Shown here piece after piece: positions 38,606 to 49,659 of a stretch of 64,000 nt of DNA. The position numbers were made by a program, and so were the translations under genes. The stretch covers positions 62,001 to 126,000 of the forward strand of contig JARGSG010000110.1 in assembly GCA_030374805.1 (NCBI GenBank). The letters are read 5' to 3'. How positions within the stretch are numbered: position 1 is the first letter of the stretch; every line of letters starts with the position of its first letter. Under the pieces are notes generated by a model. The model searched no databases and was not told the DNA's origin. It was given only the letters and a program-made list of their open reading frames with translations. The stretch comes from Gracilaria gracilis. Taxonomy: Eukaryota > Rhodophyta > Florideophyceae > Gracilariales > Gracilariaceae.

Positions 38606-38814
38606 TGTAATGCGATGGAGTCGTATCTGGACGTAGAAGTAGATCGCGCTCAGATTCTAGCCGAGCTTTGCCAAACTCATCGCTCGCTGTGTTTATGTGG
38701 CAGTCTCTAGTGCTACGTAAGCCTAACGTCACTATCTATAGCTATAACGTTCGCAAGCTGTATCTAACGTTTTAGAGTGGTAGGAATAACGGTAGATACA
38801 AACGTTCTATTACA
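38606..38814 (-). repeat. 3' LTR of element 1 (uninterrupted, 209 bp)
   Basis: Starts TGTAATGCGATGGAG and ends GTTCTATTACA. It preserves the empty sites for insertions seen in the other LTR: GCTACG-TA-AGCC (TA at 38718-38719) for the pogo element and CGTTT-TA-GAGTGG (TA at 38773-38774) for the MITE pair. Confidence 0.9.
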
Positions 38815-39030
38815 CTCATCCCTGTTTTGGAGAGGTCAATGTCCTCATTGACTTTCTGGCTGAGTTAAACTCTCTAACTGCGGAGCGACAGTTCTTCAAA
38901 GAAGTTGTAAATAACCATACGGCTTCATCACGGTCATCTCCAGTAAATTGAACCAAAACTAATATACGACGGCCAAATATCTTCTTGTCGAGAATATGAG
39001 ACACGTGTTGTTCAATATCTCCATCATTAT

Positions 39031-42000
39031 TTATACGACATCAAGCGTACTTTTGTTGTCTTGATGATAAGGTTTCAGCTTAGAAACGTGTATTACATCG
39101 TGGGCTCTCTTCATGGTCGGCGGTAGTTCGACTCGGTACGTGACTAGACCAAGCGCTTCTCTCACACAAAAAGGACCAACAAAACGAGGTTGCCATTTCT
39201 TCGGCAACGTGGCACGACGCGCCATAAACAGTGCATCCGCGCGAAGGAGGACTAGGTCACCGACCTGAAATGAAAATTCTTTCCGGCGTTGATTTGCGTA
39301 GAACTCTTGATTGGCGACGGCTTTAGCAAGATTGTCTCTCGCGAGAGCTCGTAGAGCGTTTCTTCGATCAATTAAGTCTTTGGCCTGTTGCGATTGGACG
39401 TTACAATCTTCCAGCTGACGTGTTACTGGAATGTGTGGAACATACCCAAGTTCGACTTCGAACGGTGCCAGTTCTGTACTTCCATGCCGTGATGCGTTTT
39501 ATTCGAATTCGATTGTCGGAAGAGAGAGCTCCTATTCCCTGGGAACAGTCTGAATGACAGCACGGAGCATGTTGGATACAGTACGGATCATGTTCTCGGA
39601 TTGGCCGTCAGTCTGAGGGTGCGAAGCAGTCGAAACATTAGAACGAATGTTGAGAAGTTGAACTAACGATTTCCAGAAGTTTGAAGTTACCCTTGGATCC
39701 CGGTCGCTGACGAAGGTGTGAGGCACGCCATGCTTGGCGAAGAGGTGGCCTTCGAAGAGATGGAGTGCCTGTCGAGCGGTGGCAGTCTTTGTGGTTGGGA
39801 TGAAGATTCCTTGCTTGGAAAGCTTGTCAACCATCACCAAAATTGCGTCGAAACCGGTTGTGGTGGTCGGTATCTCGGTTAAGAAATCGAAAGTAGCGAC
39901 TTCCCAGCAACGGCTGGGGATCGGAAGGGGTTGGAGGAGTCCTGTGGGGAGTTTGCGTGACGCCTTGTTAGACTGACAGCCACTACAGTTGCGTACATAG
40001 GTCAAGAAGTCGTTGTACATATGGGGCCAGAAAGCGTACTTATGTGCAGAATAGTATGACTTGTCTGCTCCAAGATGACCTTTTCCATGGAAGTACTCGA
40101 GCAATTTGCGGCGGATCTTCTCTGAAGGAATATACAAGCGAAGGGGGCCCGTGCCAGTCCAGTAGAGAAATCCGTCAGAGACAGTATAGTTCCGTAACTT
40201 TCTCTTGATTGGTGCGGGAGGATCGTACGAGCTGTCTGTGAGTCCGCGAAAGACTTTTGTAGCGAAGGGATCGTCGCTGTATGCGTCGCGGATATCTCGT
40301 CGAATATCGGGAAGGACAAGACTGAGTGACTGTAAACGCGGAGGTATGTGGTCAGGACGACGGCGGAGTGCATCAGGGACGACGTTTTTCTTCCCTGCAA
40401 TGTGTTCAATATCGAATGTGTACTCTTGAATCTCATGGAGCCATCTGCATTGACGGCCCGTTAGTTTAGGTTTTGTATTCAAGTATCGGATAAAATCGTG
40501 GTCTGTGCGCAAGATGAAATGTCTTCCACGCAAGTAGGGTGCCCATGTGCGGAGGGCGATCATGACAGCCAAAACCTCCTGATCCCCTGTGTCCCATCTA
40601 CATTCCGTTTCCGAGAGACGATGTGAAAGGAAAGCGATTGGATGGCCATTCTGAGACAACGTGGCGCCAACTGCATGCTTGGAGGCGTCGGTTGTCACGA
40701 TGAGGGGCTGCGAAGGATCTGCGTGAGCAAGTACGGGAGCGGAATTCAGTGCCTGTTCGATATCCTTAAAGGCCGATTTTTGTTCTTCGGTCCATTGAAA
40801 CTGGCGAGTGGGAATCAAGTCAGTTAATGGACGCAGAATGTTTGCGTAACCCTTGATGAATCTGCGGTAGAAATGAGGGAGGCCCACAAATTGTTGAATA
40901 TGACGAACGGTGCTTGGCGTTGGCCAGTCCGTGACGGCGGAAGTGAGACGTTCTTGGGTAGAAACGCCTTGATCGGAGACGTGCAACCCTAGAAAGTCCA
41001 CTTCCTTGACGCCGAAGGAGCACTTGCTCAACTTGGCGTACAGTTGGTGTTTGCGAAGGGCTGCTAGGACTTGGCGGAGGTGCTGCTTGTGCTTCTGAAT
41101 TGATCTGCTGTATACCAGTATGTTGTCAATGTAGAGGACGAGGCACTCACCGTTTAGGTCTTTCAAAGCCGATGCGATCAGGCGTGAGAACGCGGCTGGG
41201 GCATTCGTGAGACCAAAGCAGAGCACTTTCCATTCAAAAGATCCATAGCGAGTTCGTATTGCTGTCTTGAGGCAATCCTCATCGCGAATGCGCATCTGAT
41301 GATACGCACCGAGAAGATCGATCTGCGAAAATATTTGGGCTCCGGAAACCTGGTCCAATTCTTCATCAATCAGCGGAAGAGGGGTGGAGTCGGGTATGGT
41401 AATTCTGTTCAGTGCACGGTAATCGCATACCATGCGTAGCTGACCGGACTTCTTCTTCACAAAGAAAACAGGTGCACCATATGGGGAAGAAGATGGCTGG
41501 ATGAGCCTTTTGCGTAGGAGCTCGTCTAGCGTGTTGCGTAGCAATTGCAGTTCTTCGTTGGATAAACGAATGACAGGCCGAACCGGCGGTGGTTGATCCT
41601 GCTTCAAGTTGATTTCGAAATCATGCTCTCGTCGCGGCGGGAGCTCGTACGGGAGTTCTTCTTTGAAAACATAGTTGAATTCGTCGACGATGGGGGCCAA
41701 TTCTGGATGGCATTCCACAGCGGTGGAGGGCTGTAAGCGTACAGCGAAGAGCTCGCATGCGCGGTGTTTGACGGCTTTGCGAAGGCTCTTGATGGAGATG
41801 GTTTTCATTACCGGTGGTTTGGAACGAATCGAGGCTGCAGTTCGCTGGCGGGGGAATACTGTGACAGCAGAGCCATCTGCGCGCTTGATGCACATCTGGT
41901 GTGTCTTAAAATCGATGAAAGGATTCAGTATGCTGAGCCATTGTCGCCCAATGGTGATGAGCGGGAGTCCGTCGTGTGCTTCGTTCATGGAAAGGACAAA

Positions 42001-42177
42001 GACGGAGAGGTTGGTCGAAATGCCAGACAGGGTGACCGACGCAGTGGCTTCGTGCAAGACAGGAACCATGCTGTGATCACCCAGCTGTGCCGAAGGACAG
42101 TTTGAGGGCTGGAGCGATAGGCCGCAACGCTGGGCGGCTTTGTGTGACATGAAGGCATGCGAAGCACCAGGGTCCAA
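39031..42177 (-). pseudogene. pol of element 1 (protease, RT, RNase H, integrase), with nonsense codons
   Basis: One continuous frame from about 42200 to the stop at 39031. The protease active site reads D-P-G-A-S instead of D-S/T-G-A-S. RT landmarks are LRMVCDYRALN, FSQIDLLGAYHQ and FGLTNAPAAF, with a catalytic box Y-I-D-N (41122-41133) where Y-x-D-D is needed. RNase H has VTTDASKHAVGA and LRTDHDFIRYL. Integrase has a zinc motif ending CSGCQ, ATFDFLTEIP, FVSDRDPR and SENMIRTVSNM. In-frame stops at 39532-39534 (TAG) and 39499-39501 (TAA) separate the integrase core from its C-terminus, which ends SKLKPYHQDN. There are no frameshifts. The protease and RT changes alone would inactivate it. Confidence 0.9.
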
Positions 42178-42404
42178 GTGGAAAGCAACTTTGTTGCCAT
42201 TGATGCTTGCATTGTAGATCTATCATCCGTAGGGTCCGCGTTGAGCGCGGAGAGACATGGGTGCGGTTCGACCCGTGTCTTACGGGCCGCACTGGTGTGC
42301 GGCACCGTTAGTTTTTTGTGTTCTGCTTGTACGGCCGCTGTGGGGACGCTGCAGCAACAGTGGCACGACACGGATGTTTTGGATCGCTCCATGGCCTTTT
42401 ACCA

Positions 42405-42946
42405 TGTAGTATAGTGGGCCCGAGTTGGTGCATAGTGTATCCGATCGGCCGTTCACGTACAAAGGGGTAGTGCACGATGGGCTGGTGCAATGGCACTGCC
42501 ACGTGTACGATTTGGTAATCAAGTGCCGGACGGGTTGGCACAGCGTACAAGTTGGCCACGTGTACGGACTTGGTAGTGACAGTGCAAATTAGACCGATCG
42601 TACAGTAGTTAGTAATGGGGCCCAGACCCGATATTTAGTTGTAGCTCGGATCTCCCGAGGCCCCAATCGTAAACGACAAGCATCTTCTGCCGAACCTCTT
42701 CTTTATTAGTTTGCACTCACGATAGACCGCACGGCTACCTCTTTATTTGGTTTCTCAGACCGTTCGTACCCTTCCGCACGTTCCTGTACGTGCCAGGTGA
42801 TACCAATCGTCCACTCTCCCCTCGACCGCCCGGTGCTTCCGCCCCTTTTCTCCGTTTGGATTCATTACAGTCATAAGACTGTACGCTGCCGCCGCTCCCG
42901 TCTCAAGACCGCTTCGAGCTCTCTCATTTTTGTGCAATATACCACA
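42405..42946 (+). repeat. 5' LTR of element 2 (542 bp)
   Basis: TGTAGTATAGTGGG to AATATACCACA. Contains CCGATCGG and CCGCACGG copies of the element-wide palindrome. Preceded by the target duplication TACCA. Confidence 0.95.
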
Positions 42947-42966
42947 TTGGTCTCCCGACTTAGAAG
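42947..42966 (+). promoter_or_regulatory. primer-binding-site candidate of element 2
   Basis: TTGGTCTCCCGACTTAGAAG directly follows the 5' LTR. The TGG at its start fits pairing with a tRNA CCA end. The tRNA species was not identified. Confidence 0.5.
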
Positions 42967-43022
42967 TAGAATTCGAGACCGTACGGAGCAGCAGAACCGA
43001 TCGTGGAACCGATACGTACAGT

Positions 43023-45224
43023 ATGAGTCATCGCCCGCACGGAAAAATGGGTGAAGGGTCTTTGGTCGAAAAAGACTCCGCAAAGTCCGTACGGGTCGCA
43101 ATTCGCGCCGCTTCGGATGCCGCTTCGGTTGGCCGCCAGAGCACCCGAAATAACGCGACGGCCTACGTCACGCCTTCAGAGGAGCCCGAGCGGATTATCC
43201 GAGACGGTTCCGCACGTAATAGGTCTAAGTCCGAACGGAACGAGGACGAGGCAATTGCGCTCGCCCCCTTTCCCGGAACGGAGAAGACGCCACGGGGCGA
43301 AGCTGGGCCCGCGCCGCCACTCCTTACCGAACGGACTACCGCACGGAAACTCTGGGCAGGGATCGCTCCCTATGCCCTGCAGAGTCTCCGAACGGAAATT
43401 GAGGTCCACGTCCCCATGTCAGTGGAGACGTACCTCAAGGACCGAATCCCGGCGCTTCTGCACCAGGATATTCCACTGATCGCACACGACATGGTCAGGA
43501 ATATCCTGAAGACAGACCGTTCGGAACCTGCTACGTCAGCTCTGAACAGTACACTGGCCGCACTGGTGGCTCAGCTACCGACCCACCCACCCAAATCTTT
43601 TATTGACCGTACGGACAATGCACCCGCTAGCGGCGAGAGGCAACACCGACCGGAACTGAAGAAGGGCCCAACGAAGGGTCCGACCGGAGTGTATCTCCCG
43701 CCAGTCAACCCACAGAACGATCCGAGCGGAAGTTCAGGAGATTCCTCCGACGAGAGGAGGAGTCGCAGCCGCAGAGGCGGCAGACCGAGCGGAAGTTCCG
43801 ATTCGGATGACGCGCCCCGTAAACGGAAAGATCGTCGCCGCCAGAGAAGGCGACGATCAGCCAGAACGGACTCGGACTCTTCGGAGTCATCGTCGGATGA
43901 CGACCGCACGGATTCGAAAGTCGGCCGACACTCCCGCAGCCCTCGACGGAGGGGGAAGTCCGATCGGTATCGTTCCCGTTTGGACAGGTTGATGCTGAAA
44001 CGCATCAGGCCCTTGAACGAGAAGTTCGCCAAAGTGGTGGACTACCGTACGTACAGGTTGCTCAGGAGAAGCCAGACGTACAATTCGCGGGTGGCGCGCA
44101 AGATTGCGCGCTACTAAAAGAAACTGAATTTCCAGATGAAGGGCCATTCCTTTTCCGGGATGGATTTGATATCGGTGCTCAATTTCTTACAGCGGTTTAA
44201 AACCGCTTGCAACCATAACGGACTCACTGAGGGGGCAGCCCTCCGGTGTTTCCAGTTTTACCTGACCGGACCGGCGCACGCTCTGGTTCAGTCTCGGCTC
44301 GAAGGTGAGCCTGGCGCTGTCGACCGTACTCGGGATGAGTCTCTCCACACGTACGAAGAGGTCGTCAACTTTCTGTTGACGACGTACGCAACGGATGAGA
44401 TCATTGCCGACGCGGCCGCAGAGGTCACCGTCTACCGCCAAGCGTCAGGCATGTCCGAAACGGAATTCGCCCAAAAGCTCTGGACGAAAGCCCTCCGTTG
44501 CGGAAATGTCTTTACCGATCGGAATTTGAAGGGGATCTTCGTCGAAGGTCTCCTTGCCGCCATATGGTCAAAGGTGAGAAATCACCTCACCTCGCATCCC
44601 AATATCGGATACGATGCACTTGCCCGTTACAGGGAATCGTACGGTGACACCCATCGTGCCTCACGTCGATAGTCAATTCGGGTCGATACTCAAAAGCCAA
44701 CCGCTCGGAAGGAGTCTTCTCGTACCGCCCGGAAGGTTCACAGTATCGATACCCCGTCGGAATCGATCTATTCCGTATCGGAGAAAGACGAGGAACATAT
44801 CCTCACGGTATCCCGCGCGTCTTCCATGCCCTCGCCTCCCACTACGCCTTCGGCTGCAACTCCGGCTCAGTCCGTTCGGTCTTATCCCAGCCCTGCCAGC
44901 TCCAGGGTACAACAACCCCAGGGGAAGGCACCAGTTAGACCGTGTCGGATTTGCCTTTCGCGGGAGCCCAACTGCTGTCAGTTGCTTCTTCCGGACCTAA
45001 CGGAGAGGCTGCTGGCCATATGGGAGGCTGATTATCAGCAACGCCGCGAGGAAGGCTATTACAGTGCCTACCAGACCGGACGGAAAACTGATACCCCGAA
45101 GGACAATGTAGGATATCGCCAGGGCGGACAGCTCCGCCAGACGTACTTACCAAGACCGACACAGGCCGTCATGCTGGTCGAGGAGCCTGCTCCCCACCAG
45201 GACAACGACCAGGAGGAAGCGTAG
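43023..45224 (+). pseudogene. gag of element 2, with RS-like region and two in-frame stops
   Basis: A single frame from the ATG at 43023 to the stop at 45222-45224, cut by TAA (44115-44117) and TAG (44670-44672) but without frameshifts. The first part has an acidic/basic N-terminus and a strongly Ser/Arg/Asp-rich region (43735-43980, RRSRSRRGGR, RKDRRRQRRRRS, RSPRRRGKS) like the RS domains of splicing factors. The second part is a retrotransposon gag fold: LISVLNFLQRFKTAC, AALRCFQFYLTGPA, GMSETEFAQKLW, GLLAAIWSKVRNHL. The third part is Pro/Ser/Gln-rich with a possible zinc motif C-R-I-C-x4-NCC. A normal gag would need suppression of, or repair at, both stops. Confidence 0.85.
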
Positions 45225-48200
45225 AAGCATCGCCTCCTCCACAGAGGCCTAGCCTCGCCCCGTCAGCGACAGACCGAACAGACTCCATCCGAGGGAAGTC
45301 CCCTGTCCTGACATGTGACCTGACCGATACGGACATTGAAACCGAAACGGTCCTCTTTTCAAGCGCGAACTACAAGGTGCACGTGTCGGTTGGCCTCAAC
45401 ACGGCACTGATGTATCCGTTAACGGGAGTTCTTGATACCGGAGCCGGACCCTGTCTGGTTCACGAACGCCATCTCCCTTCGAATTGGCGCTCGAAACTCC
45501 GACCGGACGTGAGACCCCGAATTACGGACGCATCGAAGAACCGAATGGACGTTGTGGGAGTTCTCCCTCTTATGGTCCGAATCGGTGACCTCAATGTACG
45601 AGTACAGTTCCTAGTGGTTTCTAACCTCTCCACCAGCGTACTACTCGGTACTTCTTTTATTGACAAGTACGTCTTGGCAATACTACCACCCAAACGGGCA
45701 ATACTCCTACGACACTCCAAACCGGTGTCTATACAGTCTTCTGCCTACGGACCAAATGCACCTTCCGCGCCGGAACCAGAACCCGAACGGGAAACTCCAT
45801 CTAATAAGATACACGTTGCCCGTCCGGTTTTTCTACCTCCAATGTCGGAAACGAACGTCTTGGTGACCACCAAAACGTCCGGCTTGGTCTTTCTACAGTC
45901 TCATCACCGAACGGGATCAACCCTTGAACTCACACTCCTTGCGGGTGGTGTTATGGAGCTCCGACCGGACGTACCCTTTCTCGTTCAGGTAGCGAACTTT
46001 TCTGACCGCTCGGTTCGACTTCACAAGAACACCGTTATCGGACTTGCTCTTCCATCTCCCGTAGCGCTCATAACTCCGCAACCATCATCGCGGAGCGGCC
46101 AGTTTAAGGAGGGGGAACACATTCCGATTTCGGGCAGTAATTCCGAACGGATATACAAGGATACCGAACAGGAGCAACAAACCGTACGGAAAGATGAGAA
46201 CGATTGGACCAGCAAGGTACAGATCAGTCCTGCGCATGTTTCCGAACGGGACAAATTCATTGAGCTACTTCGACCGTTTGCGGACATGTGGGACGGCCAT
46301 CTCGGAACGATTGCGGCAGCGAAGCACCGCATCCATCTGAAACCAGGCTCGAAGCCCATATTCCAGATGCCGTATCATGCTGGACCCGCTCGGAGAGAAC
46401 TCGAACGTAAGGAGGTGACAAAGCAGCTCGCTGCTGGTGTCATAGAACCGTCATCGGCAGAATGGACCAGCCCGGTCGTATTCGCGCTCAAGAAAGACGG
46501 AAGCCTTCGCTTCTGCGTCGATTACCGCCGGTTGAACGCTACGACCGTACGGGACACATACCCACTACCCCGAATGAACGAGTTCATCGACTCTCTTGGA
46601 GATGCACAAATCTTCTCCACTTTGGACGCCAACAGTGGTTATTGGCAGACCGAAATGGATGAATCAGACCGGGACAAAACGACGTTCACGTCGCCTATGG
46701 GACTGTACCGTTATCGGAGAATGCCGTTCGAACTCAAGAACGCACCAGCTACTTTCCAGCGTGCTCTCGATATCATCCTATCACGGGTGAAGTGGCAGTA
46801 CGCACTGGTGTATCTTGATGACGTAATCATCTATTCCCGGACGGTTGAAGAGCATTATGACCATGTGCGGACCATACTGCATATGCTCCGTTCGGCAGGT
46901 GTTACTCTCTGACTGTACAAGTGCTACTCTTTCAGTGGCACGGTGGACTATCTAGGCCACGTAATCCGACCGGGAAAGCTTCAAGTGTCTCTCAAGACAC
47001 AGAACGCTATCAAGCAGGCTAAACCGCCTACGACCCAGACGGACCTCCGATCGTTCTTGGGGCTCTGTAACGTTTTCCGTCGGTTTGTCGCAAACTTCGC
47101 CCGGATTGCGGCTCCATTGAACCGCAAGTTGGAAAAAGGGCAACCCACGAAGTTTGAGACATTGACCGATACGGAATACGAAGCCTTTGACGAATTACGT
47201 CAGAGACTGATACGCCCGCCCATTTTGGCCATCCCCCGTCAAGGGTACCCGTACGTTCTGGATACAGACGCATGCGACCGACAGGTAGGATGCACTTTGC
47301 TACAGAAGCAACCGGACGGAGGCTTACTACCGATCGGTTACTGGAGCCGCTCTCTATCCAAGACCGAACGACAATACTCGACTACCGAACGGGAATGCCT
47401 TGCGGTCGTCTGGGCCATACTGCACCTCCGTCCGTATTTGGAAGGTCAGAGGTTCACTGTCCGAACGGACCACCACTCCTTGAGGTGGATACTGAACCTT
47501 GCGGACGCGTCAGGACGATTGGCCAGATGGCGGTTGCGTCTAATGGAGTATGAATTCGATGTCGTCCACCGTCCGGGTATCAAGAACCAAGCGGCTGATG
47601 CCCTTTCTCGGATCCGGACGGATGGCGAAGACGATGCCCCATTGGACAAAGAGGTCCCCTGCTTGCTAGTGAATGACCGTACGGACGATGGCTACTTTAT
47701 CACCAACATTACCGTTAACGGTGATGAGTACAGCGACGTCTGCGTCGACTGGCCAACGCCCGAACGGAAATCTGCTGATATCCCCGAGGTGCTTGCTGTC
47801 ACCTCGGAGGAAACCAATATCGTTCCGGTCACGGTCGAAGAGCTGGTACGAGCTCAAGCAGATGACCCTTTCTGTGAGTCCGTACGGAAAGACATCGGCA
47901 ACGGTGTCACTCTGTTCGACATTGACCGAAACGGACTTATCGTGCGCAAAGCCCCACTGGACGGCGCCATTCAGAAGGTCGTACCTGCATCACTGCAGGC
48001 ACGCGTCCTCTACTTGGCACACTAACCCCGTCTGGTTGGCCATCCGGGCTCCACTCGGATGTATGAAAGTCTCCGTCGAGACTTCTACTGGCCAAATATG
48101 GCCAATGATGTATTCCAGACCGTACGGGACTGTCGCACCTGCCCGGCGACGAAGGGAACACACTTCAAGTCGCAGAAGCTGCTGAAGCTGTTCCCCGCCG

Positions 48201-49381
48201 CCGGTCCGCTGGAATTCGTCGCGATGGACATCGTCGGCCCATTCACGAAGTCCGTAAACTATTACCAGTACATACTGGTTATTACCGATCGGTTTAGCAA
48301 GATAGCTTGCTCTATATCTATGCGGTCAACCACAGCTCCTGTAGTGGCGAAGGCCTTCCTGGAGAACTGGGTTTATCCGTACGGAATACCAAACTACTTG
48401 CTAACCGATAACGGAACTCAATTTGTCTCTAAGTTCTTTGAGACTGTATGTACCGCTTTGGGAACCAAACACGTACTAACGACCGCGTACCATCTGCAAA
48501 CAAATGGTCAGGCCGAACGGTTTAGCAAAACACTCGTGAAGAGATTACGCGACTACGTAGCGGATCATCAGAACACTTGGCACGCGTATGTGCAACCTCT
48601 TACGTACGGTTACAACCTACAGATCCATCGATCTCTCGGTACCGCACCGTTCGACGTTGCGCTAACGCGTAAACCACCAAGCGTTCCGCTCGATGAGCCC
48701 AGTACGTCACTGGACCCAACGACGCCTACACAGCCCACTGCCGCTCGGTTAAAACGCTACACGCTGAAGCTCCTACAGGCCACGCTGCAGACCGCTCGGA
48801 CAAAGTTGACCCGCGCCCAACAGCGCTATAAAGAAGACTTTGATAAGTCCGTACGGTACACGCCGAGCTTTACCCCTGGGGAAGAGGTGTTCGTTGACCG
48901 ACCGGACTATAAGAACGCAGAGAAGAACCTTACGGATCAGGAACGTATGTATCGGAAGCTCTTACCGAAGACGGTTGGCCCGTTTACGGTCGTATCCGCA
49001 ACGGATGCTACTGTCACTCTGAACCAAGACGGTATTCACAACACCGTCAGTATTGACAGAGTGACAAAAGCCCCAACCGCACGGCCAACAACCACACCGG
49101 TCACTTCCGAACAGACACGCGGCACAGTAGCCGCTGACCCTGAGGGAGCGTATGCGGACGACCCAGTCGACGACCAACCCACTCCACCGCCCGGAACAGT
49201 TCCGAGCGTGTTGGAACGCTTCGTCGACCATCGCGACACCCCGAACGGACAGGAATACCGCGTACGATGGCACGGGTACCGCACTGATCAGGATACCTTC
49301 GAACTGCCGGAACACATCCCCCAGCACTTTATCGCTCGCTATTGGCGTCGCCGAAACCCTTCGGTAACGGCGACACCTTAA
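45212..49381 (+). pseudogene. pol of element 2 (protease, RT, RNase H, integrase, chromodomain), two in-frame stops
   Basis: This frame lies at -1 relative to gag and overlaps its end, as in -1 frameshifting gag-pol elements. Protease: VLDTGAGPCLV (45428-45460). RT: LRFCVDYRRLN, FSTLDANSGYWQ and the catalytic box VYLDDVIIYS (46808-46837), intact. RNase H: LDTDACDRQVGCTLL, TTERECLAVVW and VRTDHHSLRWIL. Integrase: zinc motif with CRTCP, then Asp (48227), Asp (48407) and Glu (48515) of the DDE core (AMDIVGPF, LTDNGTQF, GQAERF). The C-terminus carries a chromodomain at about 49200-49350 (VLERFVDHRDTPNG, YRVRWHGY, DTFELPEHI). TGA at 46910-46912 (after the RT palm) and TAA at 48023-48025 (in the integrase zinc region) break it; no frameshift occurs. 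Confidence 0.92.
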
Positions 49382-49659
49382 GAAGGGGGAAAGGGGCGGA
49401 TCCGAGATCCGAGATCGTACGTACTGGCTCGCAAGCGGTGAACCGTCACGGGGCACCAAAAGGAGCCACCACTACGTTATCATTGGGCGGCAAACCGCCA
49501 CCAACGTAGGCCTATGGGTCAATTACTTTACGATTTTTACAAAACGCCGCTTTTTTCGACAACGGCACACGCAGAACGACATGCTATTGGCCCGCAGGTC
49601 ATCACAAACAATCACAAGTTTACTTAGGAGAAAAGAAAGCTACGAGTACGCACGGTCAA
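49382..49659. other. tail-to-tail spacer between pol and the antisense ORF in element 2
   Basis: 278 bp separating the convergent ends of pol (plus) and the antisense frame (minus). It should contain the 3' ends of both transcripts. No coding sequence. Confidence 0.6.
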
